Shown: piece by piece, positions 1 through 8,521 of the stretch | Numbering within the stretch: position 1 is the stretch's first letter | Layout of the letters: every line of letters starts with the position of its first letter | Assembly (NCBI RefSeq): GCF_014202315.1 | Contig: NZ_JACHGN010000007.1 | Span: forward strand, 318,569-382,568 | DNA: 64,000 bases | DNA from: Thermocatellispora tengchongensis | GTDB lineage: Bacteria > Actinomycetota > Actinomycetes > Streptosporangiales > Streptosporangiaceae | Reading direction: 5' to 3' | Translations under genes and position numbers: made by a program | Notes under the pieces: model-generated | What the model saw: only the letters and a program-made list of their open reading frames with translations | Told to the model about the DNA's origin: nothing | Database searches by the model: none

Positions 1-836
1 TGACCATCGGGGTGCTGCGGTGGGTGGAGCCGATCGGGCGGGCGGCCCTGCTCGCGGGCGGGTCGATGGTCGCGCTGCTGACGATGGCGGGTGCGCGGCA
101 GAGCGACGACGCCGGGCTGGCCATCGGGTTCATGCTGCTGATGCTGTGGGCGACGGCGGCGAGCGTCGGGGCGTACCTGCGCTACCAGTACGAGCGCCGC
201 CGCGCCGCCACCCAGGCCGTGCGGCGGGCGGAGCGGCTGGAGCTGGCCCGGGAGCTGCACGACCTGGTGGCCCACCACATCACCGGCATCGTGGTGCAGG
301 CGCAGGCGGCGCGCACGGTGGCCGAGCAGAAGCCCGAGGCCGTGCTGCCCGCGCTGGACGCCATCGCGGGGGCCGGGGCCGACGCGCTGGCCTCGATGCG
401 CCGCCTGGTGAGCGTGCTGCGGGCGCAGGACGAGGCGAGCCGCACGTCCGGCACGACCCTGGCCGACCTGCGTACGCTGGTCGAGCGCTTCTCCGCCGGC
501 GGCCCCACGGTGACGTTCGAGATCGGCCAGGGCATCGCCGACGACACCCTGGCCCCCGAGGTGATGACGACCCTGCACCGCATCTTGCAGGAGTCGCTGA
601 CCAACATCCGCAGGCACGCGCCCGGCACCGGCTGGGTCGAGATCGACCTGCGCCTGGCCGAGGGCAAGGTGCGGCTGCGCGTGCGCAACTACGGCTCGGG
701 CTCCGACGCGCGCCTGTCGCGGCTCGGCGGCGGGTTCGGCCTGGTGGGCATGGCCGAGCGGGTGGAGGCGCTGGGCGGGCGGCTGTGGGCGGGCCGCACC
801 GCCGACGGCGCCTGGGAGGTGCTGGCGGAGTTCTAG
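1..836 (+). CDS. Sensor histidine kinase, NarL/DesK type (5' end outside window)
   Basis: This is the C-terminal part of a two-component histidine kinase. The frame stays open to the window edge, so the GTG at 12 is only the first visible start and the N-terminus is probably missing. Two membrane segments are visible (about residues 10-28 and 36-57 counted from that GTG). A HisKA_3 dimerisation region follows, with the phospho-acceptor motif ELHDLVAHH (His83), and then a HATPase domain with an N-box around ESLTNIRRHA and a glycine-rich GGGFGLVGMAERV box. This is the family that pairs with LuxR-type response regulators. The partner would usually be adjacent and is probably upstream, outside the window. 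The signal sensed cannot be told. The gene converges on cbs. Confidence 0.85.
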   Translation, partial: TIGVLRWVEPIGRAALLAGGSMVALLTMAGARQSDDAGLAIGFMLLMLWATAASVGAYLRYQYERRRAATQAVRRAERLELARELHDLVAHHITGIVVQAQAARTVAEQKPEAVLPALDAIAGAGADALASMRRLVSVLRAQDEASRTSGTTLADLRTLVERFSAGGPTVTFEIGQGIADDTLAPEVMTTLHRILQESLTNIRRHAPGTGWVEIDLRLAEGKVRLRVRNYGSGSDARLSRLGGGFGLVGMAERVEALGGRLWAGRTADGAWEVLAEF

Positions 837-854
837 CGGCCTTCTCGCGGCCTT

Positions 855-902
855 GTCCCTAGTGGTTGGCGTCCCTAGTGGTTGGCGTCCCTAGTGGTTG
901 GC
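855..902. repeat. Three perfect tandem 16-bp repeats over the cbs stop codon
   Basis: The unit GTCCCTAGTGGTTGGC occurs at 855-870, 871-886 and 887-902. The last copy contains the last codons and stop of cbs, so the other two are duplicated copies of that gene's 3' end lying in the short gap to the convergent kinase gene. Confidence 0.9.
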
Positions 903-2261
903 CAGGAACGCCAGGAGGTCCTGGCGGGTGAGCAGGCCGACGGGCTTGCCGTCGTCGAGCACCACGGCGGCGTCGGCCTTCTCCAGGGCCTCGACCGCGC
1001 CCGAGACGGGCTCGCCGGCGCCGATCATGGGCAGCGGCTGCGACATGTGCTCCGACAGCGGGTCCTCGGCGCGTACGCGCCCGCGGTAGAGCGCGTCGAG
1101 CAGGTCGCGCTCCACGATCGAGCCGACCACCTCGGCGGCCATGACCGGCGGCTCCTCCTTCATCACCGGGAGCTGCGACACGCCGAACTCGCGCATGATC
1201 GAGATGGCCGTGGCCACGGACTCGTGCGGGTGGGTGTGCACGAACTGCGGCATGCCGCTCGCCTTGCGCAGCAGCACGTCGCGGACCAGGCCCTCCTCGC
1301 TGCTGGTGGTCAGGAAGCCGTAGTCGGCCATCCACTCGTCGTTGAAGATCTTCGACAGGTAGCCGCGCCCGCCGTCGGGCAGCAGCACCACGACCAGGTC
1401 GTCGGGCTCGGCGGTGGCGGCCACGCGCAGCGCCGCCACGACCGCCATGCCGCAGGAGCCGCCCACCAGCAGCGCCTCCTCCCTCGCGAGGCGCCGGGTC
1501 ATGCCGAAGGAGTCCTTGTCGGAGACCGCGATGATCTCGTCGCAGATCGAGGTGTCGTACGTCGCGGGCCAGATGTCCTCGCCCACGCCCTCCACCAGGT
1601 ACGGCCGGCCGGTGCCGCCGGAGTAGACCGAGCCCTCGGGGTCGGCGCCGATGACCTTCACCCGGCCGCCGGAGACCTCCTTCAGGTAGCGTCCGGCGCC
1701 GCTGATCGTGCCGCCGGTGCCGATGCCGGCCACGAAGTGGGTGACGCGGCCGTCGGTCTGCTCCCAGATCTCCGGGCCGGTGGACAGGTAGTGGCTGTTG
1801 GGGTTCTCGGGGTTGGAGTACTGGTCGGGCTTCCAGGCGTTGGGCACCTCGCGGGCCAGCCGGTCGGAGACGGAGTAGTAGGAGTCGGGGTGGTCGGGCG
1901 AGACGGCGGTCGGGCAGACCACGACCTCGGCCCCGTAGGCGCGCAGCACCGAGATTTTGTCCTGCGCCACCTTGTCGGGCACCACGAACATGCAGCGGTA
2001 GCCCTTCTCCTGCGCCACGATGGCCAGCCCCACGCCGGTGTTGCCCGACGTCGGCTCCACGATCGTGCCGCCCGGTTTGAGCGCGCCGGACCGCTCGGCC
2101 TCCTCGATCATTCGCAGCGCGATGCGGTCCTTGACCGAGCCGCCCGGGTTGAAGTACTCGACCTTGGCCACCACCTGGGCGGGCACCCCGGCCGTGACCT
2201 TGCGCAGCCGGACGAGCGGGGTGTTGCCCATCAGCTCGATCAGCGAGTCGTGTATCCGCAC
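891..2261 (-). CDS. cbs: Cystathionine beta-synthase
   Basis: Predicted PLP enzyme that condenses serine (or O-acetylserine) with homocysteine to give cystathionine, the first step of reverse transsulfuration. The 456-aa protein has a fold-type II PLP domain (about residues 1-320) with the lysine motif GGSVKDRI (Lys44), the TSGNTG loop and the phosphate-binding GIGTGGTISG. Two CBS domains follow (about 340-456), the usual actinobacterial architecture. Start is GTG at 2261 with GGAAGG six bases upstream. It stands alone, convergent with the kinase, so it is probably monocistronic. O-acetylserine-dependent relatives share much of the fold, but the paired C-terminal CBS domains favour this call. 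Confidence 0.93.
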   Translation of the reverse strand: MRIHDSLIELMGNTPLVRLRKVTAGVPAQVVAKVEYFNPGGSVKDRIALRMIEEAERSGALKPGGTIVEPTSGNTGVGLAIVAQEKGYRCMFVVPDKVAQDKISVLRAYGAEVVVCPTAVSPDHPDSYYSVSDRLAREVPNAWKPDQYSNPENPNSHYLSTGPEIWEQTDGRVTHFVAGIGTGGTISGAGRYLKEVSGGRVKVIGADPEGSVYSGGTGRPYLVEGVGEDIWPATYDTSICDEIIAVSDKDSFGMTRRLAREEALLVGGSCGMAVVAALRVAATAEPDDLVVVLLPDGGRGYLSKIFNDEWMADYGFLTTSSEEGLVRDVLLRKASGMPQFVHTHPHESVATAISIMREFGVSQLPVMKEEPPVMAAEVVGSIVERDLLDALYRGRVRAEDPLSEHMSQPLPMIGAGEPVSGAVEALEKADAAVVLDDGKPVGLLTRQDLLAFLANH

Positions 2262-2804
2262 GGCGAACCTTCCCGGCTTTGTCGCGTAAGCCCTTTTGTG
2301 CCGAGGCTTTGTCAGCCTGTCCTGCCCCGCGCTCCCCTGGGGGTGGTGGGAGCCCGGCGAGTGTTCACGTCAAACGCTACCGTCGCGACGCCACTCGGTG
2401 GACGCACCGGGCTGCGGGCGGTCCATGGCGTTGGCCGCGCCCGCCCCCGGAATCCCCACAAACCCCGGTGAAATGCGCGGACCACCTCGTTTCCCCCCAT
2501 CTGCCCGAGGTCGCCAACAGGGCGCGTACACGGTGCTACCGTCTGTATGCGCCGCGCTCGGGCTGTGGCCGCGGCCCCAGCCCGAGCGCGGCGAAGGATC
2601 GCAAACGATATACCTCGCGGCGGCACTTGCCGCGGAGGGACCCGCGACCGAGGTCACCCAGACCCGCGTCGCCGGCCGGGCGGGCGGCCCCCGAGGGCGG
2701 TGGGTCACTCCGCTCCGGCGGCGTCAGGGGTCGCCGCCTCACGACGCCTGACGTCGGTCACCCTCCGCTTCACGGCCGCCACTCTTCGCCCCCATTGGAG
2801 TGGA
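2262..2804. other. Intergenic region between divergent cbs and lipoprotein gene
   Basis: This 543-bp stretch has no convincing gene; open frames here lack family resemblance and good start sites. It must hold the promoters of the two divergent genes. A TTGACG-like element lies on the minus strand near 2371. The main structure is the hairpin at 2550-2593. Confidence 0.5.
2550..2593. repeat. Perfect 16-bp inverted repeat
   Basis: Left arm CGCCGCGCTCGGGCTG (2550-2565) and right arm CAGCCCGAGCGCGGCG (2578-2593) flank a 12-base loop that is itself partly self-complementary. It lies 212 bp upstream of the lipoprotein start, far from any gene end, so a leader-RNA element or an upstream terminator both fit. 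Confidence 0.8.
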
Positions 2805-4175
2805 ATGTCCGTGATCCGGCTTCAACCGACAACGGCGGTGGCGATGCTCGGCGCGCTGTCGGCCCTGGCCCTCGCCGGGTGCTCCGGCAGCGACGCCGCC
2901 ACGGAGCGGCTGCCCACCTGGCACAACGCCCAGGTCAACGTCGTCAGCCGCACCTCTACCGCGGGCGGCGTCGTCGCCACGACCTCGCTGCGGCCCGACG
3001 GCACCCTGGAGACCGCCGCCCTCGACCTCGCCACGGGGCGGCGGCTGTGGGCCGCGCCCGCCACGATGGCGGGCCGGCTGCCCGGCATGGGCGTCTCCGC
3101 GCCCGCCGTCCTGCGCACGGCGGCGGGCCGCACCGTCGTGGCCAGCGTCGATCCGCCCGAGCGGGGCGCCAAGGGCAAGTGGAACGCCTCGCTGGTCGTG
3201 CGCGACGCCCGTACCGGCGCCCCCAAGTGGAGCCGGCCGGTGCACTCGACGTTCGGCCCGCAGCGCTGCGGCGCGTACGTGTGCCTGTCCGAGCACACCG
3301 CGCTGGCGAGCGCCCGCATGGTGGTGCTCGACCCCGAGACCGGCAAGACGCTGTGGAAGCTGCCGGGCATCTCCGAGGTCGAGTGGTCCGACCAGGCGCG
3401 GGTGGTGCTGCTCCGGCTGGCGGCCAAGCCGGTGCTGGAGGCGTACGAGCTGCGCTCGGGCGAGATGGCCTGGCAGCAGCCGATCTCCCAGGCGCTCGGC
3501 GAGGGCGTGGACATGTCGGGCGGGTGGTCGTTCGGGGCGGCGGGCGAGGACCTGATCGGGTACGTCGCGCCCTACACCAGCCCGCGTACGAAGAAGACCT
3601 CCGCGTTCGGCCTGTTCTCGGTGCGCCTCGCCGACGGCGCGATCAACTGGATGCGCCCGTCGGTGGTGCGGGTCTACCCCAGCGGCAGCCCCGGGTACGC
3701 GCCGGTGGTGCGCCCGGTGGACCAGCAGGGCCAGTACGGCGGGTTCGCCCGGCTCGACCCGCAGAACGGCCGGGTGCTCGGCCAGATCGGCGCCGGCGAT
3801 GTGCCCGGCGCGGGCTGGTGGCTGGCGTTCCCGGCGCGCATGGACCGGATCGGGTTCCTGCTGCACGGCAAGCCCGGCAGCGCGTACGACCTCGCCACCG
3901 GCAACGCCGCCCCGGTCAAGGAGCAGCGGGGCTGGTCCTTCTGCGTGACCGACCCCAAGCCGCTGGAGTTGAAGGGCCAGCCCAAGGGCTTCTACTCGGT
4001 GGCCGCGGTGTGCGAGTTCGACCTGGCGACCGGAAAGCGCACCGAGACCGGTGCCGCGGCGCCGCCCACCTGGTTCACCGGCAGCCAGGACGGCTGGCGG
4101 CTGTGGCGCGACGAGAAGGGCGGCCTGCACGCGATCAAGGACGCCACCGCCAACGCCCCCGGCATGTACGGCTGA
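2805..4175 (+). CDS. Lipoprotein with PQQ-like (beta-propeller) repeats
   Basis: Predicted surface lipoprotein of 456 aa. The start is ATG 2805, preceded by GGAG at 2797-2800; the frame runs further upstream but without signal-like sequence. The N-terminus has a short charged region, a hydrophobic core and the lipobox LAGC (Cys26). The mature part carries repeated strands resembling PQQ/WD40-like blades (ALDLATGRRLWAAP, LDPETGKTLWKLP and similar), typical of a seven- or eight-bladed propeller. No catalytic motif is evident; such proteins often scaffold or bind ligands at the cell envelope. The gene is monocistronic, followed by a hairpin. Confidence 0.8.
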   Translation: MSVIRLQPTTAVAMLGALSALALAGCSGSDAATERLPTWHNAQVNVVSRTSTAGGVVATTSLRPDGTLETAALDLATGRRLWAAPATMAGRLPGMGVSAPAVLRTAAGRTVVASVDPPERGAKGKWNASLVVRDARTGAPKWSRPVHSTFGPQRCGAYVCLSEHTALASARMVVLDPETGKTLWKLPGISEVEWSDQARVVLLRLAAKPVLEAYELRSGEMAWQQPISQALGEGVDMSGGWSFGAAGEDLIGYVAPYTSPRTKKTSAFGLFSVRLADGAINWMRPSVVRVYPSGSPGYAPVVRPVDQQGQYGGFARLDPQNGRVLGQIGAGDVPGAGWWLAFPARMDRIGFLLHGKPGSAYDLATGNAAPVKEQRGWSFCVTDPKPLELKGQPKGFYSVAAVCEFDLATGKRTETGAAAPPTWFTGSQDGWRLWRDEKGGLHAIKDATANAPGMYG

Positions 4176-4192
4176 CCGCCGCCCGGCGCGAC

Positions 4193-4219
4193 CTGGGGCG
4201 GAGCGAGTGGCCGCCCCAG
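4193..4219 (+). terminator. Hairpin terminator after the PQQ-repeat lipoprotein
   Basis: Arms CTGGGGCGG (4193-4201) and CCGCCCCAG (4211-4219) with a 9-base loop lie 17 bp after the stop. There is no clear U-tract, as is common in high-GC actinomycetes. Confidence 0.6.
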
Positions 4220-4363
4220 CCGGTCGGCCGAATCGGGGATTACCGGCGACGTACCGATTACAGTACAAAGTTCTGTTTTTTGCCACCCCGGGTCCTGGCG
4301 GTCACACCCCTGCGTTGTAGCCTCCGCATCAGGAGCGCTTGAACTGAACCCAGGAGAGCCACA

Positions 4364-5584
4364 ATGCCCGAGGCTGTAATCGTCGCAACCGCACGCTCGC
4401 CGATCGGCCGCGCCTTCAAGGGGTCGCTCAAGGACATCCGTCCCGACGACCTGACCGTACAGATGGTCCGGGCCGCACTCGACAAGGTCCCCCAGCTCGA
4501 CCCGGCCCAGATCGACGACCTGATGCTCGGCTGCGGCCTGCCCGGCGGCGAGCAGGGCTTCAACATGGCCCGCGTCGTGAGCGTGCTGCTCGGCCTGGAC
4601 GGCGTGCCCGGCACCACCGTCACCCGCTACTGCTCGTCCTCGCTGCAGACCACCCGCATGGCGTTCCACGCGATCAAGGCGGGCGAGGGCGACGTGTTCG
4701 TCTCCGCCGGCGTGGAGACCGTCTCGCGGTTCGTCAAGGGCAACTCCGACTCGCTGCCCGACACGCACAACCCGCAGTTCCTCGCGGCCCGCGAGCGCGG
4801 CCAGAAGGCCGCCGAGGGCGGCGGGCCGGTCTGGCACGACCCGCGCGAGGACGGCGAACTGCCCGACATCTACATCGCGATGGGTCAGACGGCCGAGAAC
4901 GTCGCCGCGCTGAAGGGCATCTCGCGCAAGGAGCAGGACGAGTTCGGCGTCCGCTCGCAGAATCTGGCCGAGAAGGCGCTGGCCAACGGGTTCTGGGAGA
5001 GCGACATCACCCCCGTCACGCTGCCCGACGGCACCGTGGTCGCCAAGGACGACGGGCCGCGGCCCGGCACGACGTACGAGAAGGTGGCCGCGCTCAAGCC
5101 GTCCTTCCGCCCCGACGGCACCGTCACCGCCGGCAACTGCTGCCCGCTCAACGACGGCGCCGCGGCCGTGGTCATCATGAGCGACACCAAGGCCGCCGAA
5201 CTGGGCATCACCCCGCTGGCCCGGATCGTGTCCACCGGCGTCACCGGCCTGTCGCCGGAGATCATGGGCCTGGGCCCGATCGGCGCGACCCGCAAGGCCC
5301 TGGCCAACGCGGGCATGTCGATCGACGACATCGACCTGGTGGAGATCAACGAGGCGTTCGCCGCCCAGGTGATCCCGTCGTACCGGGAGCTGGGCATCGA
5401 CCTGGACAAGCTGAACGTCAACGGCGGCGCCATCGCCGTCGGCCACCCGTTCGGCATGACCGGCGCGCGCATCACCTCCACGCTGATCAACAGCCTCCGG
5501 TTCCACGACAAGACCATCGGCCTGGAGACCATGTGCGTGGGCGGCGGCCAGGGCATGGCCATGATCCTGGAGCGCCTGAGCTGA
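4364..5584 (+). CDS. Acetyl-CoA C-acyltransferase (thiolase)
   Basis: A 406-aa type II thiolase, catalysing CoA-dependent cleavage of 3-ketoacyl-CoA or the reverse condensation. All active-site elements are visible: the nucleophile in RYCSSS (Cys90), the NEAFAAQ loop, GHPFGMTGAR (His361) and CVGGGQGMA (Cys391). Start ATG has AGGAG at about 9 bases. A TAGCCT-type -10 lies near 4319. No beta-oxidation partner (fadB) is adjacent, so substrate chain length and direction cannot be assigned; acetoacetyl-CoA thiolase and FadA-type roles are both possible. Confidence 0.92.
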   Translation: MPEAVIVATARSPIGRAFKGSLKDIRPDDLTVQMVRAALDKVPQLDPAQIDDLMLGCGLPGGEQGFNMARVVSVLLGLDGVPGTTVTRYCSSSLQTTRMAFHAIKAGEGDVFVSAGVETVSRFVKGNSDSLPDTHNPQFLAARERGQKAAEGGGPVWHDPREDGELPDIYIAMGQTAENVAALKGISRKEQDEFGVRSQNLAEKALANGFWESDITPVTLPDGTVVAKDDGPRPGTTYEKVAALKPSFRPDGTVTAGNCCPLNDGAAAVVIMSDTKAAELGITPLARIVSTGVTGLSPEIMGLGPIGATRKALANAGMSIDDIDLVEINEAFAAQVIPSYRELGIDLDKLNVNGGAIAVGHPFGMTGARITSTLINSLRFHDKTIGLETMCVGGGQGMAMILERLS

Positions 5585-5593
5585 TCCGGTGCG

Positions 5594-5617
5594 CCCGGCC
5601 CGCGCCCGCGGGCCGGG
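5594..5617. terminator. Bidirectional hairpin between thiolase and PPOX gene
   Basis: Arms CCCGGCCCGCG (5594-5604) and CGCGGGCCGGG (5607-5617) around a 2-base loop sit exactly between two convergent stop codons. Confidence 0.7.
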
Positions 5618-6028
5618 TCAGCCCTTGACGTCCGGCCCGGCCCTGGTCGGGGTGATCTTCAGCAGGACCCGGCGCTCGCGTTCCATCGCGGCCCGGTAGT
5701 CGTCCCAGTCGGAGTGCTCGCCCGCGACGCGCCGGTAGTAGTCCACCAGGGGCTCCATGGCCTCCGGCAGCGAGATCACCCGCGCCTCGCCGTCGATCTG
5801 CACCCACTCGCCGAAGAAACCGTCGGTGAACACGCAGACCGCGACCTTGGGGTCGCGGCGCGCGTTGCGGGTCTTGGCGGCGGTCTCGCGGGTGCTGACG
5901 ATGATGTCGCCGTCGTCGTCCACGCCGGCCAGGATCGGCGTGAGCTGGGGACGCCCGTCGGGATGGGTGGTCAGCAACACCGCGCGGTGGTGCTCGCGGA
6001 CGAACGCCCGCGCTTGATCGAGATCCAT
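5618..6028 (-). CDS. PPOX-class (F420/flavin) oxidoreductase
   Basis: A small 136-aa split-barrel protein of the pyridoxamine 5'-phosphate oxidase-like superfamily. The N-terminal pattern (AVLLTTHPDGRPQLTPI), the central DPKVAVCVF strand and a short C-terminal KITPTRA match TIGR-type PPOX F420-dependent enzymes common in actinomycetes. These usually bind F420 or FMN and reduce small molecules; the cofactor cannot be decided from the sequence alone. The stop is directly behind the shared hairpin, and the start is ATG 6028. Monocistronic. Confidence 0.8.
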   Translation of the reverse strand: MDLDQARAFVREHHRAVLLTTHPDGRPQLTPILAGVDDDGDIIVSTRETAAKTRNARRDPKVAVCVFTDGFFGEWVQIDGEARVISLPEAMEPLVDYYRRVAGEHSDWDDYRAAMERERRVLLKITPTRAGPDVKG

Positions 6029-6120
6029 GCGTCCATCATGGCGCGGTGACCGCCCCCACGCACGCGAGCGCCCGCACCACTACGAAGAGTTGATACGGGC
6101 GTTCTCGCTGGTTAGGCCAC

Positions 6121-6345
6121 TTACAGACGGTGACGGCGGTGCCGCTCGTGCTCCAGTACGATGGCGGCGGCGTAGCCGTGAGTCAGCCCGTGCTCGTCGG
6201 CGAGCCAGTTGGCGCGCTCCTCGCAGCGCAGGAAAGCCGGGCCGTTGTCGATTGCTTGGAACCACTCTGGGAGTTCGCGCCCGGTGACGGTTGGGACCCG
6301 AGCAATGAGCTTGTTCTGCGTCTCCGGTGAGTGGTTCAACGACAT
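6121..6345 (-). CDS. DUF4287 domain protein
   Basis: A 74-aa protein with the DUF4287 pattern (SLNHSPETQNKLIARVP, TGRELPEWF, ERANWLADEHGLTHGYA). The start is ATG 6345 because GGAGG lies five bases upstream; a longer frame to 6405 lacks a ribosome site and family similarity. Function is unknown. The domain is sometimes found fused to DUF5655-type domains. The final residues are Arg/His-rich. Confidence 0.75.
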   Translation of the reverse strand: MSLNHSPETQNKLIARVPTVTGRELPEWFQAIDNGPAFLRCEERANWLADEHGLTHGYAAAIVLEHERHRRHRL

Positions 6346-6428
6346 GGGCACCTCCACGGATGAGCTCCTTTGCTCGACACTGCAACATGACGCGTCGATT
6401 GGCAAGAGTTCACCGGGCAGTAATCTGT

Positions 6429-6439
6429 TACGTCACGTA
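6429..6439. promoter_or_regulatory. 11-bp palindrome upstream of the DUF4287 gene
   Basis: TACGTCACGTA is a perfect odd-length palindrome about 84 bp upstream of the DUF4287 start, between that gene and the terminator of the next. It may be an operator; no regulator gene is adjacent. Confidence 0.35.
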
Positions 6440-6477
6440 GATCATTAGTCGCGATACGTTGTGCTCCGCACATGCCG

Positions 6478-6506
6478 AAGGCCCCGCCGTGAGCCGGCGG
6501 GGCCTT
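6478..6506 (-). terminator. Terminator of the Bax inhibitor-1 family gene
   Basis: AAGGCCCCGCCG (6478-6489) and CGGCGGGGCCTT (6495-6506) form a 12-bp stem with a 5-base loop, 15 bp beyond the stop. Confidence 0.85.
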
Positions 6507-6520
6507 CGCAGCGCGGCTGG

Positions 6521-7300
6521 TCAGTTATCGGAGAAGTAGCTGAGGAAGCGGAGCACCTCCAGGTAGATCCACACCAGGCTGAGGGTGAGCCCGAAGGCCA
6601 TCTGCCAGGCGAGCTTCTCGGGCGCGCCCGCCCGGACGGCCTGCTCGATCGAGTCGAAGTCGAGGAGCAGGAAGAAGCAGCCGAGCAGGATCATCGCGAT
6701 GCTGAAGATCCAGCCGAGGGGGTTGTCGGCGCGGATGCCGATGCCGCCATCGACGAAGATGCTCGCGATGATGTTGACCAGCATCAGGCCGAGCGCGGCG
6801 ATGGCCGCGGCGCCGACGTACCGGTAGAGCTTCGGCGTCACCCGGATGACCTTGAGCGAGTGCACGGCCAGGACGCCGCCGAACGCGAGCGCCGTGCCGA
6901 GCACCGCCTGAAGGACGATGCCGTTGAAGAAGCCCTCCATCAGGTGGCTGAAGGACCCGACGAAGACGCCGTAGAACACGGCGTAGCCGAGGATCAGCAA
7001 CGGGTTGGTGCTCTGCCGGAACGCGGCGATGAGCCCCAGCACCAGACCGATCAGCGCACTGACGACGGCGACCGTGTAGGGCACGTTGAGCACCCACGCC
7101 GCGGCGCCGGCGACGACCAGCGTGCCCAGCGTCATGAACCCGCGGACGACGACGTCGTCGATGGTCATCGGCCGGTACGCGGGGGGCGCGTACGCCGGCG
7201 CGTCGTACATGCTCTGTAGCTGATCGGCGCTGGGCGCCGGCTGCCCCCAAGCCTGCTGCCGGCTGGACTGCCGGCTGAATACGGGGTTCTTGCTCTCCAT
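6521..7300 (-). CDS. Bax inhibitor-1/YccA family membrane protein
   Basis: A 259-aa integral membrane protein of the BI-1/YccA (TMBIM-like) family with about seven transmembrane segments after a 45-residue cytoplasmic N-terminus rich in Gln, Ala and Pro (including APAYAPPAYRPMT). The conserved C-terminal acidic helix region (FLLLDFDSIEQAVRAGAPEKLAWQMAFG) is present; in family members its aspartates control pH-dependent Ca2+ leak. The ATG at 7300 is chosen because GGAGG lies five bases upstream; a GTG at 7312 would overlap that site. Role in actinomycetes is not established. Confidence 0.85.
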   Translation of the reverse strand: MESKNPVFSRQSSRQQAWGQPAPSADQLQSMYDAPAYAPPAYRPMTIDDVVVRGFMTLGTLVVAGAAAWVLNVPYTVAVVSALIGLVLGLIAAFRQSTNPLLILGYAVFYGVFVGSFSHLMEGFFNGIVLQAVLGTALAFGGVLAVHSLKVIRVTPKLYRYVGAAAIAALGLMLVNIIASIFVDGGIGIRADNPLGWIFSIAMILLGCFFLLLDFDSIEQAVRAGAPEKLAWQMAFGLTLSLVWIYLEVLRFLSYFSDN

Positions 7301-7441
7301 CACTGCCTCCACGCTGCGGCCCTGGCGATCAGGGTAGTAGATTCCCCATCACGGGGCCGTATCGTGCCGATATCCAAGTGTGTTTTGCTGACCGCCCCTA
7401 TCAACGCGCCATCGCCCTCCGCAGTTCCCGACCCTCCCGCA

Positions 7442-8113
7442 CTACCGCGCATCGCCGATGATCTCCGCCTTGAGCCGGTCGAACTCCGCCTCGGTGAGCG
7501 ACCCCGAACCACGAAGCCGCTCCAACTGCGCCAGCCGGTCGAGCATCACGTCCGCCCGGTCCCGCTGCGCCGCCGCCTCCCGCACGATCGCGCTACTGGC
7601 CACCTTCTTCAGGTCGTCCAGCACGACCGCGTCATCCGGTTCACCCGGATCGTAGGCGACGTTCACCTGAGTCCCCGGCGGCACCACCGCGAACCCGTGC
7701 CAGACGAACCGCCCGCCCGGCACGTCCAGGATCTCCCCCTCGACCTTCATCACGGTCCGCCCGTTGACCCGCGTGCTCGTGGGCGCCACCTCGGTCACGA
7801 CCCCGACCCCCCGGGCCCCGTGCGTCCGCAGGAAACTCTCCCGCGCCCGGCGCCGCAACCACGACGTCAGGAACAGCAGGGTGACCACCAGGAAGATCAC
7901 CCCGATGACGCTGAACACGATCCCCAGCGCCATGTTCGTGGTCTCGCCGTCGGTGCACACCTTCCCCGAGGACCGCGACCCGGAGCAGATGTAGGACCGC
8001 TCCGGATCATCGAACGCCAGCCACCGCCACACGAAGAACAGCCCGATGGGCAGGCTCCACAACACCTGCGCCCCGAAGACGATCCACAGCACCTTTTTGG
8101 CGGATTGCGACAC
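7442..8113 (-). CDS. Membrane protein with DUF3592-like region and C-terminal SHOCT domain
   Basis: A 223-aa protein with two transmembrane helices (about residues 7-30 and 61-85) separated by an extracytoplasmic loop with two cysteines (YICSGSRSSGKVCTD). A soluble region resembles the DUF3592 barrel (ARGVGVVTEVAPTSTRVNG). It ends in a short SHOCT helix pair (LAQLERLRGSGSLTEAEFDR), which usually mediates oligomerisation or anchoring. Start is GTG with no clear ribosome site and a TACTGT element just upstream, so the message may be leaderless. No specific function is known. Confidence 0.65.
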   Translation of the reverse strand: MSQSAKKVLWIVFGAQVLWSLPIGLFFVWRWLAFDDPERSYICSGSRSSGKVCTDGETTNMALGIVFSVIGVIFLVVTLLFLTSWLRRRARESFLRTHGARGVGVVTEVAPTSTRVNGRTVMKVEGEILDVPGGRFVWHGFAVVPPGTQVNVAYDPGEPDDAVVLDDLKKVASSAIVREAAAQRDRADVMLDRLAQLERLRGSGSLTEAEFDRLKAEIIGDAR

Positions 8114-8521
8114 GGCTCACACAGTAAAGGCCACACCCCCTCCCCTACCAGATCCCCACCACGAAGGCCCCACCAGGAAGCGCTGGGCATACGCAGCAGG
8201 GCGCCGCTCACCCGCCTCCACGTGAAGAAGTGCCATCCCTCCCGCTCCGGGCCCCGGCCCCGGCCGCGGGCACCCCGCGCTCGCGGTGCCCAGGGCTGCC
8301 CGAGAGGGTGTGTCACCGTTCGGGAGGAGGCGGCCGGAGGGCGTCGCGTTTCCGCAAGTTCCGGCATCCACTCCATCCCGTCGGGCGCACGATCCACCGT
8401 TGCCCGGATACTCCCGCCCGAGACCTTCTCGCCGAGAGGCGACGCCCACGGATGGCGGACCGGTGCCAGGGGGCTGCGCGAAGGCGACACCCCGGATGCG
8501 GGCGTGGGCCCGCGGCGGAAG
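8114..8521. other. Intergenic region without recognisable gene
   Basis: This 408-bp stretch follows the stop of the TetR gene and precedes the SHOCT gene (both minus strand). A hairpin-capable GGGCACC/GGTGCCC pair lies near 8269-8292 and could stop transcription of the TetR gene. Nothing else is evident. Confidence 0.5.

Noticed and set aside
2262-2804. Riboswitch (c-di-AMP ydaO/yuaA type) before the PQQ-repeat lipoprotein
   Set aside because: The hairpin is present but I could not find the conserved ydaO core sequences around it.
2739-4286. 515-codon minus-strand frame opposite the PQQ-repeat lipoprotein
   Set aside because: Shadow of the real gene; only the plus frame has signal peptide, lipobox and propeller repeats.
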